Source: Nageia nagi (Eukaryota > Pinophyta). Taken from it: a stretch of 64,000 nucleotides of DNA. Position 1 is the first letter of the stretch. The number at the start of each line of letters is the position of its first letter. Location: contig JBITNC010000001.1 in the NCBI GenBank assembly GCA_050084985.1, positions 113,522,001 to 113,586,000 of the forward strand, given 5' to 3'. The notes beneath the pieces were generated by a model, which made no database searches, was not told the origin of the DNA, and saw only the letters and a program-made list of their open reading frames with translations. The translations under genes and the position numbers were made by a program. Positions 34,258-45,779 of this stretch are shown one piece after another.

Positions 34258-35760
34258 ATGGCAAGCAAATCCAACTCAATCATCATTCCAGAGTTTGATG
34301 GAGCAGACTATGAATATTGGAGTGTTCGAATGAAGACTCTACTGACCGACAAAGGATATTGGGACATTGTAGTGGCTGGCTACACTGAACCAGAAGATTG
34401 GAGTGCATTGAATGTGGATGAAAAGAAGGAAGTAAAGGAGAATGAGAGACAAAACTCCATGGCTTTGTCCTTCATACAAGCAGCCTTGGACAGGAGCATC
34501 TTCCCACGAATCTCAGCATGTGTCTCAGCCCAAGAAGCATGGGCAGTCTTGAGAGAAGGCTATCAAGGGAGCCTCAAGGTGAAGGAAGTAAAACTCCAAA
34601 CATTGAGAAGGGAGTTTGAAAATATGAAGCAAGAGGAGAAGGAGACTGCTGGAGATTATTGTGTGAGAGTGAAAGCCATAGTCAATAAGATGGCCACTCT
34701 TGGAGAGAAGACTGAAAAAGAGGTTGTCATTAAGAAGGTTTTGAGAACCTTAACCGAAAAATTTGACCATGCTGCACTCATAATTGAAGAAACAAAAGAC
34801 CTTTCATCCTTGGAAATTGATAATTTGATTGGCTCTCTCACATCTCATGAAGAGAGGATGACAAAGAGGACAAAGGCTGGAACAAGCAATAGTGATGAGC
34901 AAGCATTCTCTATCAAAGAGAATGAAGGACAAGGAAGAGGACAAGGGAGAGGTGCAAGAGGAAGAGGAGGCAGAACCGGAAGAGGAGGAAGAAGAGGTTC
35001 GTTTGGAAGAGGTAGAGGAAGAGAGCAGAATTATGAAAGTGAACTAGCTTCATCATCAAGGGGGAGACACTCCGGAAGAGGAACCGGTAGAGGTAAGGAT
35101 AAGAGGAATATGCAATGTTTTTATTGTAATAAATTTGGCCATTTTGAGTATGAATGTAGATCAGAACAAGCAAATGAAGGGAAGGCTGCAAACTATGGAG
35201 AAGAAGAACATGGTTATGGTGAAGAACAATTGTTCTTATCAATGATGGATTGTGAAAAAATTGGAGAAGAGACTTGGCTGTTAGATAGTGGCTGCTCAAA
35301 CCACATGACCGGTGAGAAATCTTTACTTTCAGCGGTTGATCATTCCTACAAATCCAGTGTGTGGTTAGGAAATGAGAAGAGGTTGGAGATACTTGGCAAA
35401 GGAGAGATGCAAGTTCCAACAAAACAAGGAACCATGAAGGTAAAGAACATTTACTACACTCCAGATTTAAAACAAAGTTTATTGAGTATTGGCCAAATGC
35501 TTGAGAAAAATTACAAATTGGTGTTTGAAGATAGAATGTGCAAAATTTATGATAAAAATCATGGAGGAAGGCTAGTAACTACTGTTCAAATGACTGAAAA
35601 TAAACTCTTTCCCATTAAATTTTTTGAGAAAAATGGTGGCTGTGTTTTTGTTGGGATTGAGGATAAAAGCAAGCTTTGGCATATGAGGCTTGGACACTTG
35701 AATTTTGGGAGCTTGAAAGCTCTTCCGGAAATGGTTAGAGGGCTACCAAAACTAGAATAA
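34258..35760 (+). CDS. Copia-D gag, protease and start of GAG-pre-integrase
   Basis: 500 codons. I take the ATG at 34258 (MASKSNSIIIPEFDG): no in-frame ATG lies closer to the primer site, and this is the usual gag start. Residues 1-215 are UBN2-type gag (YEYWSVRMKTLL near the start). Residues 225-280 are a run of Arg-Gly repeats. A perfect zinc knuckle CX2CX4HX4C (CFYCNKFGHFEYEC) sits at 287-300. The protease site LLDSGCSNHM has its catalytic Asp at residue 343. The GAG-pre-integrase HH half, LWHMRLGHLNFGS, lies near 474. A TAA at 35758 ends this piece four residues after LPKLE-type sequence; the next codons continue the same domain in the same frame, so this is a point nonsense mutation. Gag packages RNA and the protease cuts the polyprotein. 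Confidence 0.93.
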   Translation: MASKSNSIIIPEFDGADYEYWSVRMKTLLTDKGYWDIVVAGYTEPEDWSALNVDEKKEVKENERQNSMALSFIQAALDRSIFPRISACVSAQEAWAVLREGYQGSLKVKEVKLQTLRREFENMKQEEKETAGDYCVRVKAIVNKMATLGEKTEKEVVIKKVLRTLTEKFDHAALIIEETKDLSSLEIDNLIGSLTSHEERMTKRTKAGTSNSDEQAFSIKENEGQGRGQGRGARGRGGRTGRGGRRGSFGRGRGREQNYESELASSSRGRHSGRGTGRGKDKRNMQCFYCNKFGHFEYECRSEQANEGKAANYGEEEHGYGEEQLFLSMMDCEKIGEETWLLDSGCSNHMTGEKSLLSAVDHSYKSSVWLGNEKRLEILGKGEMQVPTKQGTMKVKNIYYTPDLKQSLLSIGQMLEKNYKLVFEDRMCKIYDKNHGGRLVTTVQMTENKLFPIKFFEKNGGCVFVGIEDKSKLWHMRLGHLNFGSLKALPEMVRGLPKLE

Positions 35761-36437
35761 TGCAAGGATGTGTGTGAAGGATGTGCACTAGGCAAGCAAG
35801 CAAGGGGGAAGTTTCCAAAGGATGAAGCATGGAGAGCCAAACACCCTCTCCAATTGGTCCATACTGATATTTGTGGGCCTATGCAAACAGCAAGCTTTGG
35901 TAAATCTACTTACTTTATCACTTTCATTGATGATTTTACAAGAATGTGTTGGGTTTATTTTATCTCAAGCAAAGATGAAGCATTGAAATGTTTTAAAGAA
36001 TTTAAATTGCTAGTTGAGAAACAAAGTGAGCATAATGTGAAGTGCTTAAGAAGTGATAGAGGAGGAGAATATTGCAGCAATGAGTTCTTTCAATTTTGTA
36101 AAGAGAATGGTATTAGGAGACACCTTACTTCTCCCTACACACCACAGCAAAATGGTGTAGCGGAAAGGAAAAATAGGACTCTTGTTGAGATGGCAAGGAG
36201 TATGTTGCAAAGCAAGAAGTTGCCCAATGTTTATTGGGCTGAAGCAATTAAAACAGCAGTGTATATTTTGAACCGGTCTCCTACAAGAAGCTTGGACAAA
36301 ATAACTCCCTATGAAGCTTGGTTTGAGAGAAAACCAAATTTAGAACACTTCAAAGTGTTTGGATGCCTTGTATATGTGCACATCAATGATGAAAGAAGGA
36401 GGAAACTAGATGCCAAATCTGAACCATGTGTGTTATA
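35761..36437 (+). pseudogene. Copia-D integrase
   Basis: Same frame as gag, directly after the stop. It opens with the CC half of the zinc domain (CEGCALGKQ). The catalytic triad is complete: Asp in HTDICGP (codon 35866), Asp in LRSDRGGEY (36055), Glu in GVAERKNR (36163). There are 35 residues between the last two, the D35E spacing of retroviral-type integrases. The C-terminal part (FGCLVYVHINDERRRKLDAK) runs into a one-base deletion in the GCVFIGY-type motif near 36430-36437, which shifts the frame. Integrase joins element cDNA to nuclear DNA. Confidence 0.92.
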
Positions 36438-38564
36438 GGATATTGTGAGCATTCAAAAGCTTACAAATTCTATAATCCCAAGAGCCACAAAATAATTGTA
36501 TCAAGAGATGCAATTTTTAATGAAGGGGGAGAGTACAATAACCAAAAAAAATTGCAGCAGAATGTGTTTGGAGGAGATAGTTTGGAGGAGAATGAAGCAT
36601 TGAAAGTGCAGCCCAGCCATGGTGTGAGGAAGAAAAATGAGGAACAGCCATCAAGTGTGAGTACTCCAAGCTCACCAACATCATCATCTAGCTCCAACAC
36701 ATCACCAAAAAGTGTAAGTGCATCAAGTTCACCCAATGCAAGATTGTTGAACCAAGGTAACAAAGGTAAGAGATGGTTGAGGGATCATCCGGAAAGCCAA
36801 ATCATAGATGGCAACTCTATGAGAAGATTCACAAGGACCCAAACTCAAGAGATGCAAAATCTTGTTGCAAGATTAGAGAGCATGCACATATATGGAGATG
36901 AAGACAATGGAGAGCCCAAAGGTGAAGTGGTAAATTATGCTCTTTCATGTGTTTCAAATTCTATTTCAAATACAAATATTGCTATTGTTGAGCCATCTTG
37001 TTATGAAGAAGCTTGTTCTAATGGTGTTTGGATGCAAGCTATGAAAGAAGAGATTGATGCTATTGAAAGAAATGATACTTGGGAACTTTGCAAGTTGCCC
37101 AAAGGTAAGAAAATGGTTGGTTCCAAATGGGTGTACAAAACAAAATGCAAGAGTGATGGTAGTGTTGAGAGGTACAAAGCAAGGCTAGTGGCAAAGGGAT
37201 TCACTCAGCAGTATGGAGTGGATTTTGAGGAGACATTTGCACCGGTTGCAAGACAAGAAACAATCAGATTGGCACTCTCTTTGGCAGCAAGTAAGGGTTG
37301 GACAGTCCAACACATGGATGTGAAAAGTGCATTTTTGAATGGTGACATCAATGAAGAGGTGTATGTAGCACAACCTCAAGGTTTTGAGGTTTCAGGAAGA
37401 GAAGACCATGTATACAAGCTCAAGAAGGCACTATATGGGCTGAAGCAAGCTCCAAGAGCTTGGTATACAAGAATTGATGGATACTTCAAAAGTGTGGGTT
37501 TTCAAAGAAGTGTAAGTGAACCTACCTTGTATTTTAAGAAAAGTGCTACTGATATTTTGATTGTTTGCTTGTATGTAGATGATTTGATATTCATGGGCAG
37601 CAATAAGAAGATGAATGAAGAGTTCAAAACTCATATGATGGCTGAGTTTGACATGAAAGATCTTGGTTTGATGAGCTACTTTCTTGGCTTGGAGGTGCAT
37701 CAAACGCAAGATGAAATCTTTGTGTCTCAATCCAAATATGCAAGAGACATGCTCAAAAGATTCAAAATGGACAATTGCACACCTGTAGCAACACCTACAG
37801 CCCATGGAGAACACCTTTGCAAGGAGGATGGAGAACCAAAAGTTGACAAAAAGCAATATAGGAGCATTGTTGGCAGTCTTATGTTTTTGACAAACACAAG
37901 ACCGGATTTGCAATTTAGTGTATCTTTGATGGCAAGATACATGAGTGATCCATCTGCTGTACATCTCAAGGCAGCGAAAAGAATACTGAGGTATGTGAAG
38001 GGAACCATTGATTATGGAATACATTATACATGTGATTCCAAGCTCCAACTCACAGGTTTCAGTGATAGTGATTGGGGCAGCGATTTGGATGATAGAAAGA
38101 GCACAAGTGGGAATTGCTTCTCTCTTGGATCAGGTTTGATATCATGGAGCTCTCGAAAACAATCTACAGTAGCTCTTTCTAGTACGGAAGCTAAGTATGT
38201 GGCTATGACAAGTGCTTCAACACAAGCACTATGGTTGAGAAAAGTGTTGAAAGAAATTGGAGAGGAGCAAACTCAAGAAACAACAATTTTTTGTGACAAC
38301 CAAAGTGCCATCAAGTTGGCACACAATCCTATCCACCATTCTAGAACCAAGCACTTTGATTTGAAGATTCATTTCATTCGAGATTTGGTGGAGAAAGGAA
38401 TGATAAAATTGAGGTATTGTCCAACACAAGACCAAGTGGCGGATATCTTCACAAAATCGGTGGCAAAATCTCAATTTGTGCTGTTAAGAGACTTGATTCT
38501 TAGTCCTCTTACTAGCAAGGGGGAGTATGAAGAATTTGAAGACCAACCGACCGGCTACCTGTAA
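36426..38564 (+). CDS. Copia-D integrase tail, reverse transcriptase and RNase H
   Basis: 712 codons after the frameshift. The integrase tail ([15 protein letters not shown]) and a Ser/Pro-rich linker precede RVT_2, which begins about 37000 ([20 protein letters not shown]). Further blocks are [32 protein letters not shown] and [16 protein letters not shown]. The catalytic box CLYVDDLIF has YVDD at 37572-37583. RNase H shows [31 protein letters not shown] (Lys where most relatives have Glu after STEA) and [13 protein letters not shown]. The C-terminus [11 protein letters not shown] is normal. The stop at 38562 lies 37 bases inside the 3' LTR, so the last dozen codons are LTR-encoded. Confidence 0.94.
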   Translation: MCVIGYCEHSKAYKFYNPKSHKIIVSRDAIFNEGGEYNNQKKLQQNVFGGDSLEENEALKVQPSHGVRKKNEEQPSSVSTPSSPTSSSSSNTSPKSVSASSSPNARLLNQGNKGKRWLRDHPESQIIDGNSMRRFTRTQTQEMQNLVARLESMHIYGDEDNGEPKGEVVNYALSCVSNSISNTNIAIVEPSCYEEACSNGVWMQAMKEEIDAIERNDTWELCKLPKGKKMVGSKWVYKTKCKSDGSVERYKARLVAKGFTQQYGVDFEETFAPVARQETIRLALSLAASKGWTVQHMDVKSAFLNGDINEEVYVAQPQGFEVSGREDHVYKLKKALYGLKQAPRAWYTRIDGYFKSVGFQRSVSEPTLYFKKSATDILIVCLYVDDLIFMGSNKKMNEEFKTHMMAEFDMKDLGLMSYFLGLEVHQTQDEIFVSQSKYARDMLKRFKMDNCTPVATPTAHGEHLCKEDGEPKVDKKQYRSIVGSLMFLTNTRPDLQFSVSLMARYMSDPSAVHLKAAKRILRYVKGTIDYGIHYTCDSKLQLTGFSDSDWGSDLDDRKSTSGNCFSLGSGLISWSSRKQSTVALSSTEAKYVAMTSASTQALWLRKVLKEIGEEQTQETTIFCDNQSAIKLAHNPIHHSRTKHFDLKIHFIRDLVEKGMIKLRYCPTQDQVADIFTKSVAKSQFVLLRDLILSPLTSKGEYEEFEDQPTGYL
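38517..38527 (+). other. Copia-D polypurine tract
   Basis: AAGGGGGAGTA directly before the 3' LTR. It overlaps the end of the pol frame. Confidence 0.9.
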
Positions 38565-38932
38565 CCGGCCAACCAGCTAGAATAAGTGAACCGGCCACTC
38601 GGCTAAGCAGCTGGCCTGCCGGCTAGTTCTATTTTCTATGTATGACGTTTTTCCTTCCTGTGGCTTTCCAGTTCATGTTTCTTGGTGTTTCAACTTCTAG
38701 GCTGAAGGGAAAAGGTCACCTACAGCCTCTATAAATGTTTGTAATGTATTTTGCAGCATCATCGAAGTGTGTGGAGTTGTATTGGAGTTGTAGCTTGCAT
38801 TCTCAATAATCAATTTGGTGTTGGATTCAATTTCAGTTCTCCATTGTTGTTGAGTTGTGCAATTTCATTTTTCTGAGTTGTATTGTGAATTGTTAGGCAA
38901 TTCATTTTTTTTGTTATAGTTAAAGAACTTCA
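38528..38932 (+). repeat. Copia-D 3' LTR (405 bp)
   Basis: Same length as the 5' LTR, with six substitutions by direct comparison (five of them transitions) and no indel. Confidence 0.95.
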
Positions 38933-39098
38933 GATTATTGGATTTTTTTGCATGTTTTAGTTTGTATTCACTCAATTTGGCTAAAATTTAGATATTTTAT
39001 GGTGTTTTGATCTTTTATTGATAAATTTAGAGCAAGAAGGTAAACATTCCCCTCATAGGGCACATTTGAGCATGATCCATCAGTTTGGGATCATCACA
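38933..39098 (+). repeat. 5' LTR of the host element, segment 3
   Basis: Starts with the second GATTA copy, then follows the 3' LTR from about 44095 to its end at 44254 (ATCATCACA). This closes the 5' LTR. Confidence 0.85.
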
Positions 39099-39099
39099 A

Positions 39100-39112
39100 T
39101 GGTATTGGAGCC
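39100..39112 (+). other. Host-element primer-binding site (decayed)
   Basis: TGGTATTGGAGCC, two bases off the initiator-Met complement, one base after the LTR end. Confidence 0.7.
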
Positions 39113-39829
39113 TTTATTCTACCATCTTGTTGGAATTAAAGGCATCACACATAGAGGATTTTTGAGTTAAGATGAGCAAATATTATTTCCATCCTATTAG
39201 TAAGAAAAGTTGAGCTGAAGAATTGAGATCTTGCCCTTACTATTGGGTAAGAATTACTAAAGAGATTGAGGATATCTCTCTATCTTGCTATAGAGTTATT
39301 ATTGAGGGAGATTTCCAAACTGATTATGGTATCACTTCATGGTGGTATTCTATTGGAATCATAGTGGTAACACTTACTAAGGAGATCTATCCCTTTTCTA
39401 TTAGGTAGGAGAAGTTATTGAAGAGATTTTATTATCCTATTGGAAAATCTAGAGTTAGTATCACAATGGAATTGACTTGAGCATGTAGTGGTAGTTTTAA
39501 GGAGGAATTGTTGGATATGGATAATAGGAGTGAGACATTGGTAGACTAGAGGGCCAAACCCCACATTCTAGTAGTTTATTGGGCTATCTTGAGAATCTTT
39601 CTAAAATTTTGTGGCTCTCAAGTGAATCGTTTAGCTTGATAAAGGTACATTTTTGAAAATTTTGTATTTTTCTATGAAGTTTGAAGTTAATTAGCTTTGG
39701 ATTTGAGTTCAAAGGAGGAATAAGGGTTCATTTGGGATGGAAGGCCTAGATCTAAGGTAGTTTGAAGAGTTCTTGAAGTTGACATAGAAATTTTGGAGCA
39801 AGTATTGAGAATTGCTTAGCATGTTGAGG

Positions 39830-40262
39830 TCATATGGAATCACACGTTAGCATTTTGAGTTCATCTGGAACTAGATGTTAGTATTTTGGAGGCATTTTTG
39901 AGATCTATTATACATTTTAATACCACATTGAGACCAAATGTTAGTATTCTAAGGGTATTTCTAAAGTTTTCTCTACATTTTGAGACCATATTAAGGAAGA
40001 TGTTGATATACTAAAGCATTTTTGGAGGTTCATTTTGCATTCTGAGGTCACTTGGAGCTAGATGTTGGCATATTGAGGGCACTTTTGGAGTTTAATTTGT
40101 ATTTTTGAGCCATTTTGATGTGAACATGACATATTGAGATTGATTCTAAGGCTCATTTAACATTTTAAGTCCCTTTTAAATTGGATGTTGAAATTTTATA
40201 GGAGTTTTTAGTAGCATTGTTGCATTTTGAAGTTATCTAGAGGAAGATGTTGGCTTACAGAA
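39830..40262 (+). repeat. Tandem repeat with 62-63 bp period, about seven copies
   Basis: The core 'agatgttagtatttt' recurs with anchors at 39873, 39936, 39998, 40060, 40122, 40182 and 40245. Each is followed by 'ggcatttttggagttcattttgcattttgaggtcat'-like sequence in decayed form. The period is close to 21 codons, but no open frame runs through. Confidence 0.8.
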
Positions 40263-41874
40263 GCCACATTTGTGTTACGATTACATCATAATGATATTCA
40301 ACTATAGGACTTGATAAATTTTCATCATGGATGTCATGAAATAATAGTTTTTGTAGGTTTGTTGAATATTCTAACTATAATTTGCTTAAGGGATCTAGAA
40401 TTTGAAGTCATTGCAAGGAGGACATTAGAAATAGTGAGATTTAATTTGCAAATATTGATAAAGATTTCACCAGAGTATTCCACAACAGAAGAAATCAAAA
40501 TTCAGGTTTGAGTAATCATGATTGTATAAATTAAAAATTCAAGCTTGAAAATAATTTTGGTAATTAAATTTATTTTAAGTATAGATAAATAAGGAGGGAA
40601 AAGAATGGAAATTTTATATTTCTCAAGAAAAGAGAGATCTTAAAATGGAAGATAATTGGAATGATTTACAAGTAGAATGTTGTAATCTATCTAAAATATT
40701 TAGGAAACATGTTTCCTTTCATGAGTACCTGAACCACATACTTGAAGAAAATTAGGAAGAAATCTTATGGGAACATATACAGAAAATAAAGTTATCACTT
40801 AGCTATGCAAAGATCTTTATGAGAAATAGGTTCTTGAAAGTGGAAATGGATGGATATATGACCATATTGAGGACAACCATGATGCATATTTAGTTATCAT
40901 TAGAAGGAATGAAAATCTTTTCATTCATGAAGTTTTCAATAGAAAATAACCAAGCAATGAAGAATTTTAGAGAAAGGAAATGAAAAAGCATGGGATGGGG
41001 AACGACCATACCATACCCAAATAGTTTCATTCATGAGGTATTTACTAAAATCAAAGATGTTTCTCATGATATTGATGAAGGCACACCAATGCTCAAGGAT
41101 CATAGTACTAACAATGAGTATGAAGAATATTTAAGATCCTTACAATATATATTTAAAGAAGATACATTAAAGGAAGGTCAAGAAACATTCTCTAAGTCTC
41201 AAAATATTTATTATAAAGAGGATACACCTATATACCCAAGGAAACCATTGAAGGGAGCAAGAGAGAGGCCCAAATTAAGGAAGAAAGAAAATAAAAAAAT
41301 CTGAATATTGCATATTCCAATTTGGGTGATGGATTTTTCCTTCTTAGTATAACATTGAATGGAGGCTCTTTTAGCTACAATATCCTTAGTTTAGGATAAA
41401 TCAAGATTCAACAAGAAGAATCATTGCAGATAGATTACAAGGGAGGAGAGAAGAATGCTAAATCAAAATTGATTTATGAAGGAGAATAGCATCTCATAGC
41501 CAAAGGTAACATCTCATCATATGAATTAGAAAAGGGATATCACAATAAGGAAACTTCAATATTAGAGAATGAGGAGAAAGTTTTTTCGGATTCAACATAC
41601 ATGGATGATTGTGAAGACTCATTATCACATGAGGTATGTGTAGGAATTCAAAAAGTCTCTTATGAATTCCATGCAATCACACATGATAAATATGATGTGA
41701 ATAACAAAGTTGACTTTATAGTGAATGAAGAAGGGGAAAGGGAAAGATACATCTAGAACTTACTCAGTTCAAGAGAGCTCATAACAGAAAACCCAGAACA
41801 TGAAATGAAAGTAGAGAACATCTCAAACTTGGTGGTTAAAGAATACTACTCAAAAGGGGTACTTAAAGAGGATA

Positions 41875-42267
41875 ATGAAATTAAATTTGAACACAAAGAT
41901 CATGAAAGCTATGAAAAAAATAGACTTTGAAAATGAGGAAACAAGAGTTGAACCAATTGGGGATACTTACTTAGAAACTATGGATATGAATAAGGTAATA
42001 ATTGTTTATCTTGCAATCATCTTTTGGACTAGAGAAACTAAAGAGAGATTGAAATATTTTGTGGAACAAAAGGAGATAATAGCCAAATATTCTTTTGGAG
42101 CTTTTTCTCCACCACATGAGGTACAAAGCAAGGGAACATTATATTGTGTAGGGATGCTAGCACACATGAAAGATTGTTTGAAGAGAAATGTGAGGACACA
42201 TCATTACATAAGGTATGACAAAAAAAATCATTTAGAGTATAAATATATATGCATGATAAGGAACTAA
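41875..42267 (+). pseudogene. Unrecognised 130-codon open piece in the host element
   Basis: Reads MKLNLNTKIMKAMKKIDFEN at the start and contains CVGMLAHMKDCLKRNVRTHH (Cys and His residues, but not a standard knuckle). I do not recognise the family. It may be a fragment of a formerly longer frame, because the neighbouring plus frames are also Glu/Lys-rich. It could also be chance. Confidence 0.25.
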
Positions 42268-42880
42268 TTAAGGAAGATAACAAGATTAAAGTGGGAGAAC
42301 ATGATGTGAAGGAATCAAGAAGTGAAGAAAATTATATTTCATATTTGAAATGGTTTTCAATACAACATTATCATGTAATCAAGCTGATTTAATGGTTGCA
42401 ATGAAAGGATAACGTACAACAATAATTTCAAGAGACTTGGAGCATTACCATACTATATTTCTATCCATATACAAGGTTGTACTCTTATTTATATCTGATT
42501 ACACATAATTTGTTGAATCTAACTTATTTATAAAAGCAACTACATCACACAAGATTCTAGTTTTGAGATAATAAGGCATAAGGACTGAGTTTTCTCACTT
42601 AAAAAGGCATGAAAGGATATTTTTTATAATGATAAAGACTATTTCCTTCTTGAAAATTAGATATGATCATGACATGATTATAGCTGCAATAAGTGCAATC
42701 CAAATTGCTTTTATCAAGAAGAAAGTGCAGCTTTGGCACAATGAGTGTATAATCATAGTAGTGTAGCATCAACATGGTAGACCTACTACTTCAACACTAA
42801 TATGGGATTCTTAAATTGCAATTTATTTCAACTTAAAGAATGATAAGATGTTACTGATATTTCTTGAGGACAAGTAAGTT

Positions 42881-42894
42881 TGGAGGGGCGATAT
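42881..42894 (+). other. Host-element polypurine tract region
   Basis: TTGGAGGGGCGATAT directly before the TG of the 3' LTR. Interrupted purine run, as in many plant Gypsy-type elements. Confidence 0.55.
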
Positions 42895-44254
42895 TGTAAT
42901 GTCCCTAATTTGTAAGGTTTTACTCATTTTTGGTTTTGAGGATATTATGTATTCTACAAACCAAAATGGATTTTTCAACACCTGTAATGGAAAGAGAACC
43001 TTGTGCCAATGATTTTGATAGGTTACATGACCTATTTTGGTCAAGAAATGAGGAAGATATGGCACTTTGAAGTTCACTTGTCAAGCCAATCTTCTCATAT
43101 TGTGCACACAAGAATCCATGATTTACTCTCATTTGAGAGTGAAGTACATCCTCTGAGGATGTACAATTGATATTTCATTAATATACATATGATTTATATT
43201 CAATTAGGAATGTTTTAATTTAATTCCACTTGGAGATTCTCCAACATGGAATGTAGAACTCTATGAGTCATTATTTCTTATTTCTATGTAATAAATGGGC
43301 CATAACTATTTATGTGCCACTAATAGATGTAATTTTGTAGGTCACTTGTAATACATGATTTTGAGGTACATTAATGATTGTAAATGCAACATTAGTCTCC
43401 TTAATAGGATGTTGCATACTTGGCCATTAGATCTTGCAATTTGGCATCCCCAGGCAAGATTATGACTCCCACACTTGGAAATTACACATATAAGTGGATG
43501 TGAGGATCTTTGGATGTGATTATGGTCATCCCAAGACTCCCTATATTGTACATTAGTATTTGTAGCACCTATATCACTACTCTTCACCATTGGATCAAGT
43601 CACTATGAGATTATAATATGATCACCCATGCCTAGAATAGTAGGACTCTTTGACATTATGACATTTGTGATTATTGATTATAAACCCCTTTTATTGGATT
43701 GAGTGTGAGAACTCTATCTTTTCTACTTGTAGGGTAAGCTACATTTGAGGTCTTGAGGTCATAAGAGGCTAGCCTCAAGCTTACTCCAACCATCTTGAGA
43801 TGAACATTGCCAGTTCCATCATGAAAACTATGGGAAGTCCTAGACTTTCCCTTATCATTGTTGTGATTGGTGAGGCCTTGGAGTCATCCAATATAAACCT
43901 ATTAGAGGAAGTCTCAGTACAAGCTCCTCAAATCAAGAATATTGTAATTATGCTACTCATTTCATATCATAATGCAATTACTTTATTTTTTCTACATTTT
44001 GTGATTAATCTTTTATGCTTGAACTTTGGTTTTTGGAGTATCATTTGCATTGTTAAATTCTTATTATTGCTTCATTATTGCAATGTTGGATTATTGGAGG
44101 TATTTTGCATTTTGAGTTTATGTTCACTCAATTTGGCTATATGTTGGATATTTTATGGTGTTTTGAGCTTGTTTGGATGAATTTAGAGTAACAAGGCAAA
44201 CATCCCTCTCTTAGGGCATGTTTGAGCATGATTTTTTAGTTTGGGATCATCACA
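42895..44254 (+). repeat. 3' LTR of the host element (1360 bp)
   Basis: TGTAATGTCCC...ATCATCACA. Uninterrupted, so it gives the pre-insertion sequence for both Copia insertion sites in the 5' LTR. The open piece at 43800-44180 within it (hydrophobic) is probably chance. Confidence 0.88.
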
Positions 44255-45779
44255 AGCATTGAACTTATGCCCTACAAATAATAATTAAATAAATGTTAGT
44301 TAATAGTCAAAAATTATAAAATACACAAAGTAGTGGAGGACACAACTTAATGAAGTTCCAAAATAATTATAGGATTCAATTAATGTTAATAACTTACTGT
44401 CTCCTCCATCGTAGCTGCTAACTTAAGGAAATATGTATAAGACCATAATCCTTTTGTTCATTGCTCAAAAAGTATCCATATTTGGAAAATTAAAAAATAT
44501 ATATATATATATCAAAATTGAAAAATATTATAAAAATTTAGCTATTTATTATAAAATATTAAATAATTCACTAAATATACTCATAAACATGCCCTCAATC
44601 CCATGTTCCTTAATGCTTCCTAATCGATGTGTGTAGGAATTCAATTTATTCAATCACTCTAAGGAAACTACTTCTTGCCATGAGGGTAGATTTGAGGTTT
44701 ATTTTCACCCATCCCCATCATTTAATTTTAACCTAGTTACCCATTTTCTTCCAACTTTGTTATCAATGTTAGGTGGTCTCCTATTGTGTTGACTTAGAAG
44801 GAGAGTTTGTATCTTTATTTTCAACTTATCTTGCTTCCAATTCAAGTTCCTACCTACCCTTTCAAGTGCTTTTTTTGCACTCCACCCTTAACCCAAATAA
44901 TTCTTTAGGTTTATTTATTATTTTATATTTTCTTTCAAAATACCCAATTATAAAAAATAAAAATTATATCCTCATCACTTTGGTTTTTCCATTCAATGTT
45001 CAATGTTGTACCAAACTCCTAAAATGTGTATTTCTTGCTAGCTTTGAAAAACAAACTCCTTGAATAATATTAGTAAATTAATATATTACAAAATAATATA
45101 TAATTTTCAAATATTAAATTTTACCTACACTATATTTAATAACTTTTTCATTTTCTTTAAATTTGATTTGTATTCCTCATCCTTCGACTAACATAATTAT
45201 GGAAGGCTCCTGATCGATGACCGTCCACATTCGATAGTTACATCACCTTTACCAAATTTAAAATTAGCAATTGGATGAAATAACTTTTTTAAATATTATA
45301 TATGTAAATTATTTTTAAAAACATTAACAAATCAAAACAATATATTACCTCATAGAGTAAACATATGTAGTAGTGAGTTATTATGTCTAGATGAACTTCT
45401 AACACTCAATTCCACCATTTCTTTTTGGGAGATTAGTTTTTGAAAAACTTTCATCATATATTCACCATATTAAAATATATTTAAAAAAAAAAAAGTTATT
45501 TTCCTTGCAAAACAAATAGTATTAAATAAAAAATATTAATATTACATTTTGATACTTACAAAATTTTTCTTGTCAAACTTAGTTTTCTTTTTCTTTCCTC
45601 TTTGCTTGGATCTCATTTAAGTTTTTCGTCTAGGCATGATGCCAAAAACCATACACACACTATGACATGTCATTTAATTCCAATAATCACTTCTATCACT
45701 AATTAATTCTAATTATCATCTAATATGGTATAAGTCCACACAAAAACTTCTTGGTACTTTTATCCATGGATAGTGAAAA
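44255..45779. other. No feature recognised (AT-rich)
   Basis: AT-rich sequence with short TA runs (about 44490-44510) and A runs (45480). No domain-bearing frame or terminal repeats were seen. Confidence 0.4.

Larger units (their letters stand above)
33804..38932 (+). mobile_element. Copia-D, young Ty1-copia retrotransposon, nearly intact
   Basis: Two 405-bp LTRs differ at six positions (about 98.5% identical). The perfect duplication GATTA flanks the element (33799-33803 and 38933-38937). The primer site, polypurine tract and an almost continuous gag-pol frame are present. Only one nonsense codon (35758-35760) and one single-base deletion (about 36430-36437) interrupt the polyprotein. All catalytic motifs I could check are intact. 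It is the most recent insertion in the window. Confidence 0.97.
39113..42880 (+). other. Interior of the LARD-like host element
   Basis: About 3.8 kb without recognisable retroelement enzymes. Open pieces at 40990-41304 (104 codons, Lys/Glu-rich) and 41875-42267 (130 codons) show no domain I know. The interval 40640-42330 is rich in Glu, Lys and Asp codons in the plus frames, which may be the trace of an old gag-like or captured gene. A 63-bp tandem repeat occupies 39830-40262. Confidence 0.55.
24719..44254 (+). mobile_element. Host LTR element of a triple nest (LARD-like, no recognisable pol)
   Basis: A 1.36-kb 3' LTR (42895-44254) aligns with a 5' LTR that is split into 24719-25565, 33467-33803 and 38938-39098 (total about 1345 bp). 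The two interruptions are complete Copia elements with their own target-site duplications. A tRNA-Met-like primer site follows the 5' LTR, and a purine tract (about 42881-42894) precedes the 3' LTR. The 3.8-kb interior (39099-42894) shows no gag knuckle, protease, RT or integrase. That fits a large retrotransposon derivative mobilised in trans. Flanking 5-mers (GGCGT and AGCAT) do not match, as expected for an old copy. Confidence 0.85.

Noticed and set aside
34913-35422. 169-codon minus-strand open frame opposite the Copia-D gag
   Set aside because: It is antisense to the Arg-Gly repeats and protease of gag. Open length comes from the coding strand's composition.
37431-38048. 205-codon minus-strand open frame opposite the Copia-D RT
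   Set aside because: Antisense shadow of a conserved RT coding sequence, with no recognisable domain.
43800-44180. 126-codon hydrophobic open frame
   Set aside because: It sits entirely inside the 3' LTR of the host element. The matching 5' LTR segment has no equivalent frame, and hydrophobicity is expected from T-rich sequence.
44773-45063. 96-codon open frame rich in Leu, Phe and Ser
   Set aside because: T-rich region between elements, no domain, no homologous copy in the window. Treated as chance.
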